64,000 bases of DNA. It comes from Lachnospiraceae bacterium. GTDB taxonomy: Bacteria; Bacillota; Clostridia; Lachnospirales; Lachnospiraceae. A program made the translations under genes and the position numbers. Below, piece after piece: positions 7,324 to 15,655 of this stretch. Numbering within the stretch: position 1 is the first letter of the stretch; each line of letters opens with the position of its first letter. The stretch covers positions 1 to 64,000 of the forward strand of contig JAPJQL010000012.1 in NCBI GenBank assembly GCA_030825115.1. The letters are read 5' to 3'. A model generated the notes under the pieces. It was given only the letters and a program-made list of their open reading frames with translations. It ran no database searches and was not told where the DNA came from.

Positions 7324-9834
7324 ATGTACAGTTTTGCTGTTATTCCAATCATTGCACTTTTCTGCTATTTGTTTTTATTAATATCGTTTGCAGCGGCAAA
7401 GAAGAATCAGTCCATCTGGGCGTTTATGGGTCTGCTTGTCTTTATGGTCGTCTGGACGGCCGGTTCGCTGTTCATGCGTCTGGATTATTGGCCATCCACG
7501 GGATTTTGGTTTCATGTATCTTTGTCCGGGCTTATGCTTCTTCCGGTTGCATTTTTTATGTTTCTTCGTGCATTCATCGGAGATCGGCGGTTATATGGCA
7601 TTTTGTTCTGGGCGGCAGTGATCATCCTCGTTGTTCTGGTCAATGGAATGACAGGCATTTTCCTGGCTCCACCGGTTAAGATCCAGCATGGAGATCAGGC
7701 AGCATATGTCTATGAGTTCAGCCCAAAGATCCTGGTCTTGTTTGGTGTTGAGGCGTGCGCGCTGGCGGAGAGCATTCGGATGCTGTATCAGAATAGAAGG
7801 AAAAATGTGTTTTTGCGGAACCGTCTGTTACCGATCTGGGTAGGAATCGGTTTTCTGGCTGTGGGAAACCTCTGCCTTCTGATTCCGGCATTTAAAGGAT
7901 TTCCGATTGATGTCTGCGCGGGGATTCCCATGGCAATATGTCTTTATTATGCGCTTTATAAAAAGCGGGTTTTTGATCTGAAGCTTCTGGTATCAAAGGC
8001 GAATTGCTATACTGTGGCATTCCTTTTTGCGATGTTGTTGTTTTACTGCCTGATTCCTGATTATGAACAGATTTTAAGGCACGTGATTGGATTTAGCGAG
8101 ACACACAGCACGATGCTTGTGACCTTCTCGGTTGTTTTTGCCAGCTGGATTTTGTATATTCCGCTGAAGAATTTTTTGGATTCGGTGTTTGTGTCAGATG
8201 AAGTCAAATATTCCAATTGTATTGGAGAATTCAGCGGGAAGGTTTCCCAGCTGATGAGCGTTGATGAGATTTTGGCGCAGATGGTGGAAGCAATCAAACG
8301 TGCGGTGCCTGCCCAGAATGCGTATATCTTTTTGGTCAACCGCCAGGGGGATTATGAGCTGTCGCAAAAGGACATCGAACAGGATGGTGAGATCATCCGC
8401 GATGTGATACCAAAAGTGGATCATATCATGAAAGCTCTGAAGGACTCGGGCGGGCGTCTTTTGATGCAGGATTATAAACGGACAGATTCATTCCGGCAGC
8501 TTTCCGAACCGGAGCGGAGACGGCTGTCTGAAAACAAGATCGAGTGTGTGGCGGCGATTCGGGATGAGGATCAGTATCTTGGGTTTGTCCTGCTTTCTGC
8601 CAAGACAAACGGGGAGAATTACGGGGCAGGAGAACTGGATTTCCTTGTGTCCATGGGGGCGGTGGCATCCATTGCGGTGAAGAATTCCCTGTTGTATGAG
8701 GCGGCATATGAAGAGGCCAGGCGGGATTACCTGACGGGAGTGGCAAACAGAAAGTATTTTTATGAAATGATCCAGGAATGCTGTGAGTCCGGTCAGTTTG
8801 ATTTCGGTACGCTTTTGATGCTGAATGTGGATGACTTCAAATTGTATAATCAGCTTTATGGAGCTGAAGCCGGTGATGATGCCCTGAAGCGGATTGCAGG
8901 GCTGATCTGCAGGGAAGTTCCGGAGAAATGTTTTATTGCAAGACATTCCGGAAAGGAATTTGCCGTTCTGTTTCCGGGATATCCGGTCGAGGTTGTCAAG
9001 GAGGTGGCAGAGCAGCTCTCCGAACATATCCGGGGAATGAACCGTGGCTCCGGAGAATATGCCATGAAGGTGCTGACGGTAAGCTGTGGGATTGCACTTG
9101 GCAAATGCCCGATGGCGGACTATCATGATGTGGTGAACCACGCAGAGATGGCGGTCTTTTATGCGAAGCAGGCAGGAAAGAACCGGATCGTTGTATATAC
9201 GGAGGGAGAAACGCCGACGGAAGCGGTTGCTGCCGAGAGTCAGCTGGAGCAGTACTCGGGATACGCGTCAACCATATACGCCCTGACTGCGGCCATCGAC
9301 GCCAAAGACCATTATACATTCAGCCATTCGGAAAATGTGGCTTATTATGCCCGGGAACTGGCGAGGGCGTATGGAATGAATGAGGAGGGGATCAGCATTG
9401 TATATCAGGCTGGGATGCTCCATGATATCGGAAAGATTGGGATTGAAGAGAGCATACTGAATAAGCCCGGCAAGCTTACAAAGGAAGAGTATGAGATTGT
9501 AAAAACCCATGTAGAGCTGTCAATTGGCATTATCCGCCATCTGCCCTCTCTTGACTATGTGATCCCGGCGGTGATCGGACACCATGAACGTTATGACGGC
9601 AAGGGATATCCGCGCGGGATAAAAGGGGAGGAAGTGCCGCTGATGGCAAGGATCCTGTGCGTGGCAGACTCGTTTGACGCGATGGTGTCAAGACGGAGCT
9701 ATAAGCCGAAGATGGAGGTGGACTGCGCTCTGGAAATCCTGGAAAAAGAGGCGGGAGCCCAGTTTGATCCCAAACTGGTGCCGGTGTTTGTGCGGATCGT
9801 AAAGGATGGGACGGTGAAAATCCGGCAGGATTAA
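7324..9834 (+). CDS. Membrane 7TM-GAF-GGDEF(degenerate)-HD-GYP c-di-GMP phosphodiesterase
   Basis: An 836-aa regulator. Residues ~1-225 contain about seven hydrophobic segments, like the histidine-kinase-type 7TM sensor module. Residues ~300-455 look like a GAF sensor. Residues ~465-620 form a GGDEF fold, but the signature reads SGKEF (S542-F546), so cyclase activity is unlikely; the domain may bind GTP as a regulator. Residues ~655-830 form an HD-GYP domain with an intact HDIGKIG (H700, D701), HHERYDGKGYP (GYP at 761-763) and the downstream metal ligands, so hydrolysis of c-di-GMP is expected. ATG 7324 follows a strong AAGGAGGAGG. With the GGDEF protein at 1155, the region encodes both synthesis and breakdown of the second messenger. 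Confidence 0.9.
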   Translation: MYSFAVIPIIALFCYLFLLISFAAAKKNQSIWAFMGLLVFMVVWTAGSLFMRLDYWPSTGFWFHVSLSGLMLLPVAFFMFLRAFIGDRRLYGILFWAAVIILVVLVNGMTGIFLAPPVKIQHGDQAAYVYEFSPKILVLFGVEACALAESIRMLYQNRRKNVFLRNRLLPIWVGIGFLAVGNLCLLIPAFKGFPIDVCAGIPMAICLYYALYKKRVFDLKLLVSKANCYTVAFLFAMLLFYCLIPDYEQILRHVIGFSETHSTMLVTFSVVFASWILYIPLKNFLDSVFVSDEVKYSNCIGEFSGKVSQLMSVDEILAQMVEAIKRAVPAQNAYIFLVNRQGDYELSQKDIEQDGEIIRDVIPKVDHIMKALKDSGGRLLMQDYKRTDSFRQLSEPERRRLSENKIECVAAIRDEDQYLGFVLLSAKTNGENYGAGELDFLVSMGAVASIAVKNSLLYEAAYEEARRDYLTGVANRKYFYEMIQECCESGQFDFGTLLMLNVDDFKLYNQLYGAEAGDDALKRIAGLICREVPEKCFIARHSGKEFAVLFPGYPVEVVKEVAEQLSEHIRGMNRGSGEYAMKVLTVSCGIALGKCPMADYHDVVNHAEMAVFYAKQAGKNRIVVYTEGETPTEAVAAESQLEQYSGYASTIYALTAAIDAKDHYTFSHSENVAYYARELARAYGMNEEGISIVYQAGMLHDIGKIGIEESILNKPGKLTKEEYEIVKTHVELSIGIIRHLPSLDYVIPAVIGHHERYDGKGYPRGIKGEEVPLMARILCVADSFDAMVSRRSYKPKMEVDCALEILEKEAGAQFDPKLVPVFVRIVKDGTVKIRQD

Positions 9835-9842
9835 AATGTTTG

Positions 9843-9886
9843 CCCGGGGGCGGCTCGTGAAATGAGCTGTCCCCGGGTTTTTGTTT
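9843..9886 (+). terminator. Intrinsic terminator after the HD-GYP gene
   Basis: A long GC-rich stem (CCCGGGG...CCCCGGG with GCTC/GAGC near the loop), followed by a T-rich run. Confidence 0.9.
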
Positions 9887-10017
9887 TAGAGACCAATTTT
9901 GGATGATTTTTACAAAGAAAATCAACAGTTACTGGTAAAATGATTGACAAAAAAAATGACAAGTATGTCAGATTTTGTACAATTTTTACGTTTTCGAAAC
10001 GAATCTTCTATCCATAA

Positions 10018-10046
10018 TGGACAAATCCGAAAAGATTGGGTATAAT
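10018..10046 (+). promoter_or_regulatory. Promoter of the ATP synthase operon
   Basis: TGGACA at 10018-10023, a 17-base spacer and TATAAT at 10041-10046, about 40 bases before the first atp gene. A second TTGACA at 9944-9949 upstream has no -10 at a proper distance. Confidence 0.7.
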
Positions 10047-10085
10047 AACAGTTACATGTAAAAATACAGAAAGAGGTGGGCGCCT

Positions 10086-10439
10086 ATGCATTATAAACGA
10101 AGTGTGTTCCGCAGCCTTGCAATGGTGACGCAGCTGGGGCTCAGTGTAGTGACTCCTGTCTTTTTATGTGTTTTTGCCGGCTATCAGCTGGACACCCGTT
10201 TCGGTACGAAATGGATGGTGCCGCTGCTGATTCTTGGCGTGCTGGCCGGGGGCAGATGTGCCTGGCTGCTTGCCAGACGGACGATGGAGCAGGAGAAGAG
10301 AGACGATGAGAACCTGCGCCAGGACCGGATGGCACAGAGCACGCGGCAGGGGATCAGCAAACCCAAGCAGAAAAGCCGCATCCGCAGGGAGGACCACATG
10401 ACAGACAAGGAGAGTGACAACGATGGAATGGCTCACTAG
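10086..10439 (+). CDS. atpZ: AtpZ/AtpI-family small membrane protein of the ATP synthase operon
   Basis: A 117-aa protein with two hydrophobic hairpin segments (~12-35 and ~44-62), including GYQLDTRFGTKWMVPLLILG, the signature of the AtpZ (ATPase gene 1) family. A long charged C-terminal tail is rich in Arg, Asp and Lys. Proteins of this family sit at the head of F-ATPase operons and are linked to Mg2+/Ca2+ transport or ring assembly; the exact role is not settled. It overlaps the next gene by 17 bases. The ATG is preceded by AGAGGTGGG. Confidence 0.82.
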   Translation: MHYKRSVFRSLAMVTQLGLSVVTPVFLCVFAGYQLDTRFGTKWMVPLLILGVLAGGRCAWLLARRTMEQEKRDDENLRQDRMAQSTRQGISKPKQKSRIRREDHMTDKESDNDGMAH

Positions 10440-10887
10440 AAAGTCAAAGCAGCTGATTCTTGAGATGTCAGTGGGAATTGTGCTGTATAACCTGGTACTC
10501 GGGATACTCGCCTGGGTACTGCTTCCTAAAACCTCTTATCCGGTACTGCCGGTGATTAAGGGGCTTTTTGCAGGCGCATTGGGAGCAATCCTGATGCTGG
10601 TGCATATGGCCGTTATGACGGAGCGCGTACTGGAAAGCCAGAATGAAAATTATGCCAACAGGACTACCGTGATTCACGGGATCATCCGTAAGGTGGTCTT
10701 TGTAGCGGCGCTTCTGGCATGCTGGCGGTGGTTTCAGATTGATTTGCTGGCCGCAGTTATCGGGGCTATGGGCATGAAGGCAGGCGCATACCTGCAGCCG
10801 TTAGTCCACAAAGTTTCCAACCGTGGGGAGGAGCTGCCGGACCCGAACCAGCCGGGGGCAGAGAACACGGATTCGGAAGCATCATAG
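10423..10887 (+). CDS. atpI: ATP synthase subunit I
   Basis: A 154-aa protein with four hydrophobic segments, the AtpI pattern: an assembly helper for the c-ring rather than part of the finished enzyme. I chose ATG 10423, which has GGAG 10 bases upstream; an in-frame GTG at 10414 lies too close to that site. The C-terminal 30 residues are polar and rich in Glu, Asp and Pro. The gene overlaps atpZ and precedes atpB by 18 bases. Confidence 0.82.
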   Translation: MEWLTRKSKQLILEMSVGIVLYNLVLGILAWVLLPKTSYPVLPVIKGLFAGALGAILMLVHMAVMTERVLESQNENYANRTTVIHGIIRKVVFVAALLACWRWFQIDLLAAVIGAMGMKAGAYLQPLVHKVSNRGEELPDPNQPGAENTDSEAS

Positions 10888-10905
10888 AAGAAAGGAGGAC
10901 AGTGT

Positions 10906-11607
10906 ATGGGACCAATGATGTTCAATGAGCCTGACTTTATGATACACGGCGTGTTAAAGTATCAGATGTTTGGTCAGGATTTTTGGATTACAACGACTAC
11001 CATTGGAATGTGGATTGTTTCTCTTATCATACTGCTGGTTGCAGTATTGGCAAACCGCACGCTGAAAAAGGCGACGGACGTGCCGGGAGCGTTCCAGAAT
11101 GCGTTGGAATATGCGTATGACATGTTAGCAAACATGACGGGCGGTATCCTTGGGGGAAATGCAAGAAAATTCGTGAATTATATCGGAACGATTTTTCTCT
11201 TTATCCTTCTCAGCAACCTGAGCGGTTTGCTGGGGCTGCGGGCACCGACAGCAGATTATGGCGTCACCTTTTTGCTGGGTATGTTCACATTCTTTATCGT
11301 CAACTACCAGGGCATCAAGAACCGGGGCGTCCGGCACTTTACAAGTTTGTTTGAGCCGACGCCGATCCTGTTCCCGATCAACCTGATCGGTGAACTGGCA
11401 AATCCGCTTTCCATCTCATTGCGTTTGTTTGCAAACCTGCTATCAGGCGTGATCATCATGGGATTGTGGTATGGAATGATGCCGATTTTTGTCAACATTG
11501 GTATTCCGGCAGCACTTCACGTTTACTGTGATTTATTCTCAGGATGTATCCAGACATACGTATTCTGTATGCTAACAATGGTTTACATTAATGACAAGAT
11601 GGAGTAG
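10906..11607 (+). CDS. atpB: ATP synthase F0 subunit a
   Basis: Stator channel subunit that passes ions to and from the c-ring. The 233-aa protein has five to six hydrophobic segments. The essential arginine is visible in ISLRLFANLLSG, and the preceding FPINLIGELANP motif is typical of subunit a. ATG 10906 is preceded by AAAGGAGG. It is followed by an unusual 213-base spacer before atpE. Confidence 0.95.
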   Translation: MGPMMFNEPDFMIHGVLKYQMFGQDFWITTTTIGMWIVSLIILLVAVLANRTLKKATDVPGAFQNALEYAYDMLANMTGGILGGNARKFVNYIGTIFLFILLSNLSGLLGLRAPTADYGVTFLLGMFTFFIVNYQGIKNRGVRHFTSLFEPTPILFPINLIGELANPLSISLRLFANLLSGVIIMGLWYGMMPIFVNIGIPAALHVYCDLFSGCIQTYVFCMLTMVYINDKME

Positions 11608-11820
11608 CAATGAGCCGTGCGGACATGAGAAAAGCAATGCAGAGAGAGGGATGCTCGCATACCTCGAACGGAATTGATTTGCTCAGGTCCATAGGGCGAA
11701 GCCCCTCACCGAGACAGCGTGCCCCGCATTATCGGGCATGGAGCAAAGCGGAATTGAGGTGGCTGCACGGCGGAGTAGAAAGCACGAATTAAAATTATTT
11801 ATCTTAGGAGGAATTTAGTT
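11608..11820 (+). other. Structured non-coding spacer between atpB and atpE
   Basis: A 213-base gap in an otherwise tight operon. It holds the perfect inverted repeat TTTGCTC (11678-11684)/GAGCAAA (11741-11747), flanked by a 9-base direct repeat CGGAATTGA at 11669-11677 and 11749-11757. Inside are two small hairpins: GGGC-GAA-GCCC, and TGCCC/GGGCA around a 9-base loop. A 60-codon open frame spans it, but the product is Arg/Ser-rich with no ribosome binding site of its own, so I do not call it coding. The end carries the atpE Shine-Dalgarno AGGAGG. It could be a small palindromic repeat element or a translation/mRNA-stability control for the highly expressed c subunit. Confidence 0.6.
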
Positions 11821-12081
11821 ATGAATGGTATCTCAGGACAGGACTTTATCTTTGGATGTTCCGCAATTGGCGCAGGTCTGGCGATGATCGCCGGTATCGG
11901 ACCTGGTATTGGTCAGGGTATCGCAGCAGGTCATGGTGCTTCCGCAGTAGGACGCAACCCGGGCGCAAAATCTGATATCACATCCACTATGCTTCTTGGA
12001 CAGGCAGTTGCCGAGACCACCGGTCTGTACGGTCTGGTTGTTGCTATTATCCTGATGTTCGTAAAACCTTTCGGGGCTTAA
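11821..12081 (+). CDS. atpE: ATP synthase F0 subunit c, sodium-type
   Basis: An 86-aa two-helix protein that forms the rotor ring. The glycine-rich helix IAGIGPGIGQG and the ion-binding carboxylate E65 are clear. The residues that mark Na+ coordination in the Ilyobacter/Acetobacterium rings are present in register: Q32, V63, E65, T66, T67 and Y70 (VAETTGLY). A Na+-coupled enzyme is therefore likely, though not proven. A strong AGGAGG precedes the ATG, as expected for a subunit needed in many copies. Confidence 0.95.
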   Translation: MNGISGQDFIFGCSAIGAGLAMIAGIGPGIGQGIAAGHGASAVGRNPGAKSDITSTMLLGQAVAETTGLYGLVVAIILMFVKPFGA

Positions 12082-12132
12082 TTACTTGCATATCAAACAG
12101 GGAGAAAATAGTGGCGAAAGGAGGCATAGACC

Positions 12133-12648
12133 TTGGACAGACTGATAGGATTTGACCCTCAGTTACTGCATGACGCGGTTCTGACAGGCATCAATATCTT
12201 CATATTATTCTTTGCATTATCCTATCTGCTTTTCAACCCGGTACGGGATGTACTGGAGAAGAGACGGCAGAAGATTGCCGGCGAACTTGCGCAGGCAGCT
12301 GAAGATAAGCAGTCGGCTGCGGCATTAAAGTCCGAGTACGAGGCAAAGTTAAGGGATGTGAACAGAGAAGCGGAAGACATCCTGGAGGCTGCGCGCAAGA
12401 AAGGGAAAAAGCGCGAGGCTGAGATTGTGGATGAGGCCAAGGCTGAGGCAGCCAGAATCATCGAGCGGGCAAATCGTGAGATTGAACTGGAGCGGAAAAA
12501 GGCAGTCGATGACATGAAACAGGAAGTGATCGACATTGCCGCTCTGATGGCGCAGAAAGTAGTCGGCAGCTCCATGAACATAAGTGTTCAGGATACTTTG
12601 ATCGAAGAGACATTAAAGGAGATGGGTGAGAGCACATGGCAAAGCTAG
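12133..12648 (+). CDS. atpF: ATP synthase F0 subunit b
   Basis: Peripheral stalk subunit: one N-terminal membrane helix (~15-35, INIFILFFALSYLLF), then a long charged coiled coil rich in Ala, Glu and Lys reaching the C-terminus. At 171 aa it is normal size. The start is TTG 12133, supported by AGGAGG 9 bases upstream, with no better ATG. It overlaps atpH by 13 bases, suggesting translational coupling. Confidence 0.93.
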   Translation: MDRLIGFDPQLLHDAVLTGINIFILFFALSYLLFNPVRDVLEKRRQKIAGELAQAAEDKQSAAALKSEYEAKLRDVNREAEDILEAARKKGKKREAEIVDEAKAEAARIIERANREIELERKKAVDDMKQEVIDIAALMAQKVVGSSMNISVQDTLIEETLKEMGESTWQS

Positions 12649-13184
12649 TATCAAAGGTGTACGGCGATGCATTGTTTGAGACAGCCATGGACCAGGACAA
12701 GATGGACGTGCTCTATGACGAGGCATGCGCCCTTGTACCCATTTTCAGAGACAATCCGGAACTTACTGTGTTACTTACCAACCCGCAGATTGTCAAGGAA
12801 GAAAAGGTAGCCATCATGAATCAGCTTTTCTCCGGTAAAGTGACGGAGGAACTGATGGGCTTCTTAACAATCATTGTTGAGAAAGACAGGCAAAGCGAGA
12901 TCCTTCCAATCTTCGAATACTTTATTCAGAGGGTGAAGGATCATAAAAAGATTGGCGCTGCTTATGTCACAAGTGCAGTAGAGCTTAAGGATGAGCAGAA
13001 AGCCAGTCTGGAGAAGAAGCTGCTTGAGACAACAGCCTATGTACAGTTTGAGATGCATTATCAGGTAGACCCTGCGATCATGGGCGGCCTGGTAGTCCGC
13101 ATTGGCGACCATGTGGTAGACAGCAGCTTAAAGACCCGGCTTTACGAACTGAAGAAGGAGCTTTCCAGACTTCAGTTAGCTTAA
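12636..13184 (+). CDS. atpH: ATP synthase F1 subunit delta
   Basis: A 182-aa stalk protein joining the catalytic head to subunit b. The N-terminal helical domain begins KVYGDALFETA, and the C-terminal part holds the family-typical MGGLVVRIGDHVVDSSLKTRL. It starts inside the end of atpF. Confidence 0.94.
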   Translation: MAKLVSKVYGDALFETAMDQDKMDVLYDEACALVPIFRDNPELTVLLTNPQIVKEEKVAIMNQLFSGKVTEELMGFLTIIVEKDRQSEILPIFEYFIQRVKDHKKIGAAYVTSAVELKDEQKASLEKKLLETTAYVQFEMHYQVDPAIMGGLVVRIGDHVVDSSLKTRLYELKKELSRLQLA

Positions 13185-13240
13185 ATTTTAGAAAAGACCT
13201 GCCAGTATTTTGCGCGGCAGATCAGAAGGGAAACAGCAAA

Positions 13241-14743
13241 ATGAATTTGAGACCAGAAGAAATCAGTTCGGTTATTAAAGAGCAGATTGAAAAGTATTCT
13301 ACCAAACTGGAAGTCTCTGACGTCGGCACCGTGATTACCGTTGCCGATGGTATCGCTCGAATCCACGGCTTGGAGAAAGCCATGCAGGGTGAGCTTCTGG
13401 AATTCCCGGGAGAGATTTACGGCATGGTCCTCAACTTGGAGGAGGACAACGTGGGTGTCGTACTGCTTGGTGATACCAGCAGCATCAGCGAGGGCGATAT
13501 TGTAAAGACGACCGGCAGGGTAGTAGAGGTTCCGGTTGGCGACGCACTGACCGGACGTGTAGTAAACGCGCTGGGGCAGCCGATAGACGGAAAGGGACCG
13601 ATCGAGACTGAGAAGTTCCGCCGTATTGAGCGTGTGGCCCACGGCGTTATTGAGAGAAAATCCGTAGACACCCCGCTTCAGACCGGTATCAAGGCAATTG
13701 ACTCCATGATTCCGATCGGAAGAGGCCAGCGTGAGCTGATCATCGGTGACCGTCAGACCGGTAAGACCGCAATCGCGATCGACACCATCATCAACCAGAA
13801 GGGTCAGGGTGTTCACTGTATCTATGTGGCAATCGGCCAGAAAGCTTCTACCGTTGCCAATATTGTTAAAACTTTGGAGGAGTTCGGCGCTATGGATTAC
13901 ACCACGATCGTGGTTTCCACTGCATCCGACTTAGCTCCGCTTCAGTATATCGCGCCATATTCCGGCTGTGCGATCGGTGAGGAGTGGATGGAGAACGGCG
14001 AGGACGTGCTGGTGGTCTATGATGACCTGACCAAGCATGCGGCGGCTTACCGTACCCTGTCCCTGCTTCTGAAACGTCCGCCGGGACGTGAGGCTTATCC
14101 GGGCGACGTATTCTACCTGCACTCCAGGCTTTTGGAGAGGGCTTCCCGTCTGTCCGATGACCTTGGCGGCGGTTCTCTGACTGCACTGCCGATCATTGAG
14201 ACGCAGGCAGGCGATGTATCTGCTTATATTCCGACCAACGTAATCTCCATTACAGACGGTCAGATTTACCTGGAGACGGAGATGTTCAACTCCGGTTTCC
14301 GCCCGGCGATCAATGCAGGTCTGTCCGTATCCCGTGTAGGCGGCGCGGCTCAGATCAAGGCAATGAAAAAGATTGCAGCTCCAATCCGTGTGGAGCTGGC
14401 ACAGTACCGCGAGCTGGCTTCTTTCGCCCAGTTTGGTTCAGAGCTGGATGCAGCGACGACCCAGCAGCTGGCACAGGGCGAGCGTCTGAAAGAGATCTTA
14501 AAGCAGCCTCAATACCAGCCAATGCCGGTTGAATATCAGGTTGTCATCATCTATGCGGCGACCAGAAAGCATCTTTTGGATATTCCGGTGGCTGACGTGC
14601 TGGCATTTGAGAAAGACCTGTTTAAATTCATCGATGCGAAGTATCCGGAGATCCTGACTTCTATCCGAGAGACGAAGCAGCTGGGTGAGGAGACAGAGCA
14701 ACTTTTGGTGAAGGCTATCAACGAGTGCAAGGAACAGCGCTAG
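13241..14743 (+). CDS. atpA: ATP synthase F1 subunit alpha
   Basis: Non-catalytic nucleotide-binding subunit of the F1 head. The 500-aa length is standard. Walker A GDRQTGKT starts at G169. The beta-barrel N-domain, the VVYDDLTKHAAAYR Walker B region, the arginine-finger segment (SVSRVGGAAQ) and the helical C-domain are all present. ATG 13241 lies 56 bases after atpH. Confidence 0.97.
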   Translation: MNLRPEEISSVIKEQIEKYSTKLEVSDVGTVITVADGIARIHGLEKAMQGELLEFPGEIYGMVLNLEEDNVGVVLLGDTSSISEGDIVKTTGRVVEVPVGDALTGRVVNALGQPIDGKGPIETEKFRRIERVAHGVIERKSVDTPLQTGIKAIDSMIPIGRGQRELIIGDRQTGKTAIAIDTIINQKGQGVHCIYVAIGQKASTVANIVKTLEEFGAMDYTTIVVSTASDLAPLQYIAPYSGCAIGEEWMENGEDVLVVYDDLTKHAAAYRTLSLLLKRPPGREAYPGDVFYLHSRLLERASRLSDDLGGGSLTALPIIETQAGDVSAYIPTNVISITDGQIYLETEMFNSGFRPAINAGLSVSRVGGAAQIKAMKKIAAPIRVELAQYRELASFAQFGSELDAATTQQLAQGERLKEILKQPQYQPMPVEYQVVIIYAATRKHLLDIPVADVLAFEKDLFKFIDAKYPEILTSIRETKQLGEETEQLLVKAINECKEQR

Positions 14744-14761
14744 AAATCGAGGTAAACGTTC

Positions 14762-15625
14762 ATGGCATCCATGAGAGATATTAAACGTAGAAGAGCGAGT
14801 ATCCAGAGCACCGGCCAGATTACCAAGGCTATGAAGCTGGTTTCTACGGTTAAGCTGCAGAAGTCCAGGGCGAAAGCCGAGAGTTCCAAACCGTATTTCG
14901 AGCTGATGTATGCGACCATCGCCTCCATGCTGCAAAAGTCCGGGGTGATGGACCATAAGTATCTCCGCCAGGGGAAGTCGGATAAAAAGGCAGTGATCGC
15001 CATTACGTCCAACCGTGGTCTTGCGGGCGGCTATAACAACAATATTGTGAAGCTGATCGCCGGTGAGCCGGGCATGACCCCGGAGAATACGATGATCTAT
15101 GCAATCGGACGAAAAGGCAGGGACGGTCTGGTAAGACGCGGATATGAGATGAAGGCGGATTATTCCGAAGTCATCAACGAGCCGCTGTACCAGGATGCCG
15201 CCGATTTGACGGTGGAGCTGTTAGACGCATTCGGACGTGACGAGATCGGAGAGATCTATCTGGCTTATACTTCGTTTAAGAATACGGTTGTCCATATTCC
15301 AAAGCTGATCAAACTCCTGCCGTTTACGATGGAGGAGCAGGGAGAAGAGGGGACGAGCGGAGCGTATGCGCTGATGAACTATGAGCCGAATGAGGAGCAG
15401 GTTCTCAACGATATCATCCCGAAGTATATGAGCAGTTTAATCTATGGTGCACTTCTGGAAGCGGTTGCCAGTGAGAACGGGGCGCGTATGAACGCGATGG
15501 ACTCCGCAACCAACAACGCAGAAGAGATGTTAAGTAAGTTAGAGCTGCAGTACAACCGTGCGCGCCAGGGTTCCATTACCCAGGAGCTTACGGAGATTAT
15601 TGCAGGCGCAAATGCTATAAATTAA
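14762..15625 (+). CDS. atpG: ATP synthase F1 subunit gamma
   Basis: Central rotor shaft, 287 aa. The N-terminal helix begins MASMRDIKRRRASIQSTGQI, and the C-terminal helix carries RMNAMDSATNNAEEM and YNRARQGSITQELTEI, the two coiled-coil strands of the family. Its place between alpha and beta is the usual order. Confidence 0.96.
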   Translation: MASMRDIKRRRASIQSTGQITKAMKLVSTVKLQKSRAKAESSKPYFELMYATIASMLQKSGVMDHKYLRQGKSDKKAVIAITSNRGLAGGYNNNIVKLIAGEPGMTPENTMIYAIGRKGRDGLVRRGYEMKADYSEVINEPLYQDAADLTVELLDAFGRDEIGEIYLAYTSFKNTVVHIPKLIKLLPFTMEEQGEEGTSGAYALMNYEPNEEQVLNDIIPKYMSSLIYGALLEAVASENGARMNAMDSATNNAEEMLSKLELQYNRARQGSITQELTEIIAGANAIN

Positions 15626-15655
15626 GAGAAAGAAACAAGAATAAGGAGAAGCAAG

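Noticed and set aside
9944..9983. Second promoter for the atp operon (TTGACA at 9944)
   Set aside because: No -10 hexamer at 16-18 bases; the nearest TACAAT is 28 bases away.
10164..10436. Minus-strand frames opposite atpZ
   Set aside because: Antisense shadows without start signals.
11610..11792. Open frame of 60 codons between atpB and atpE
   Set aside because: No ribosome binding site of its own, basic Ser/Arg-rich product, and the DNA is explained by hairpins and direct repeats.
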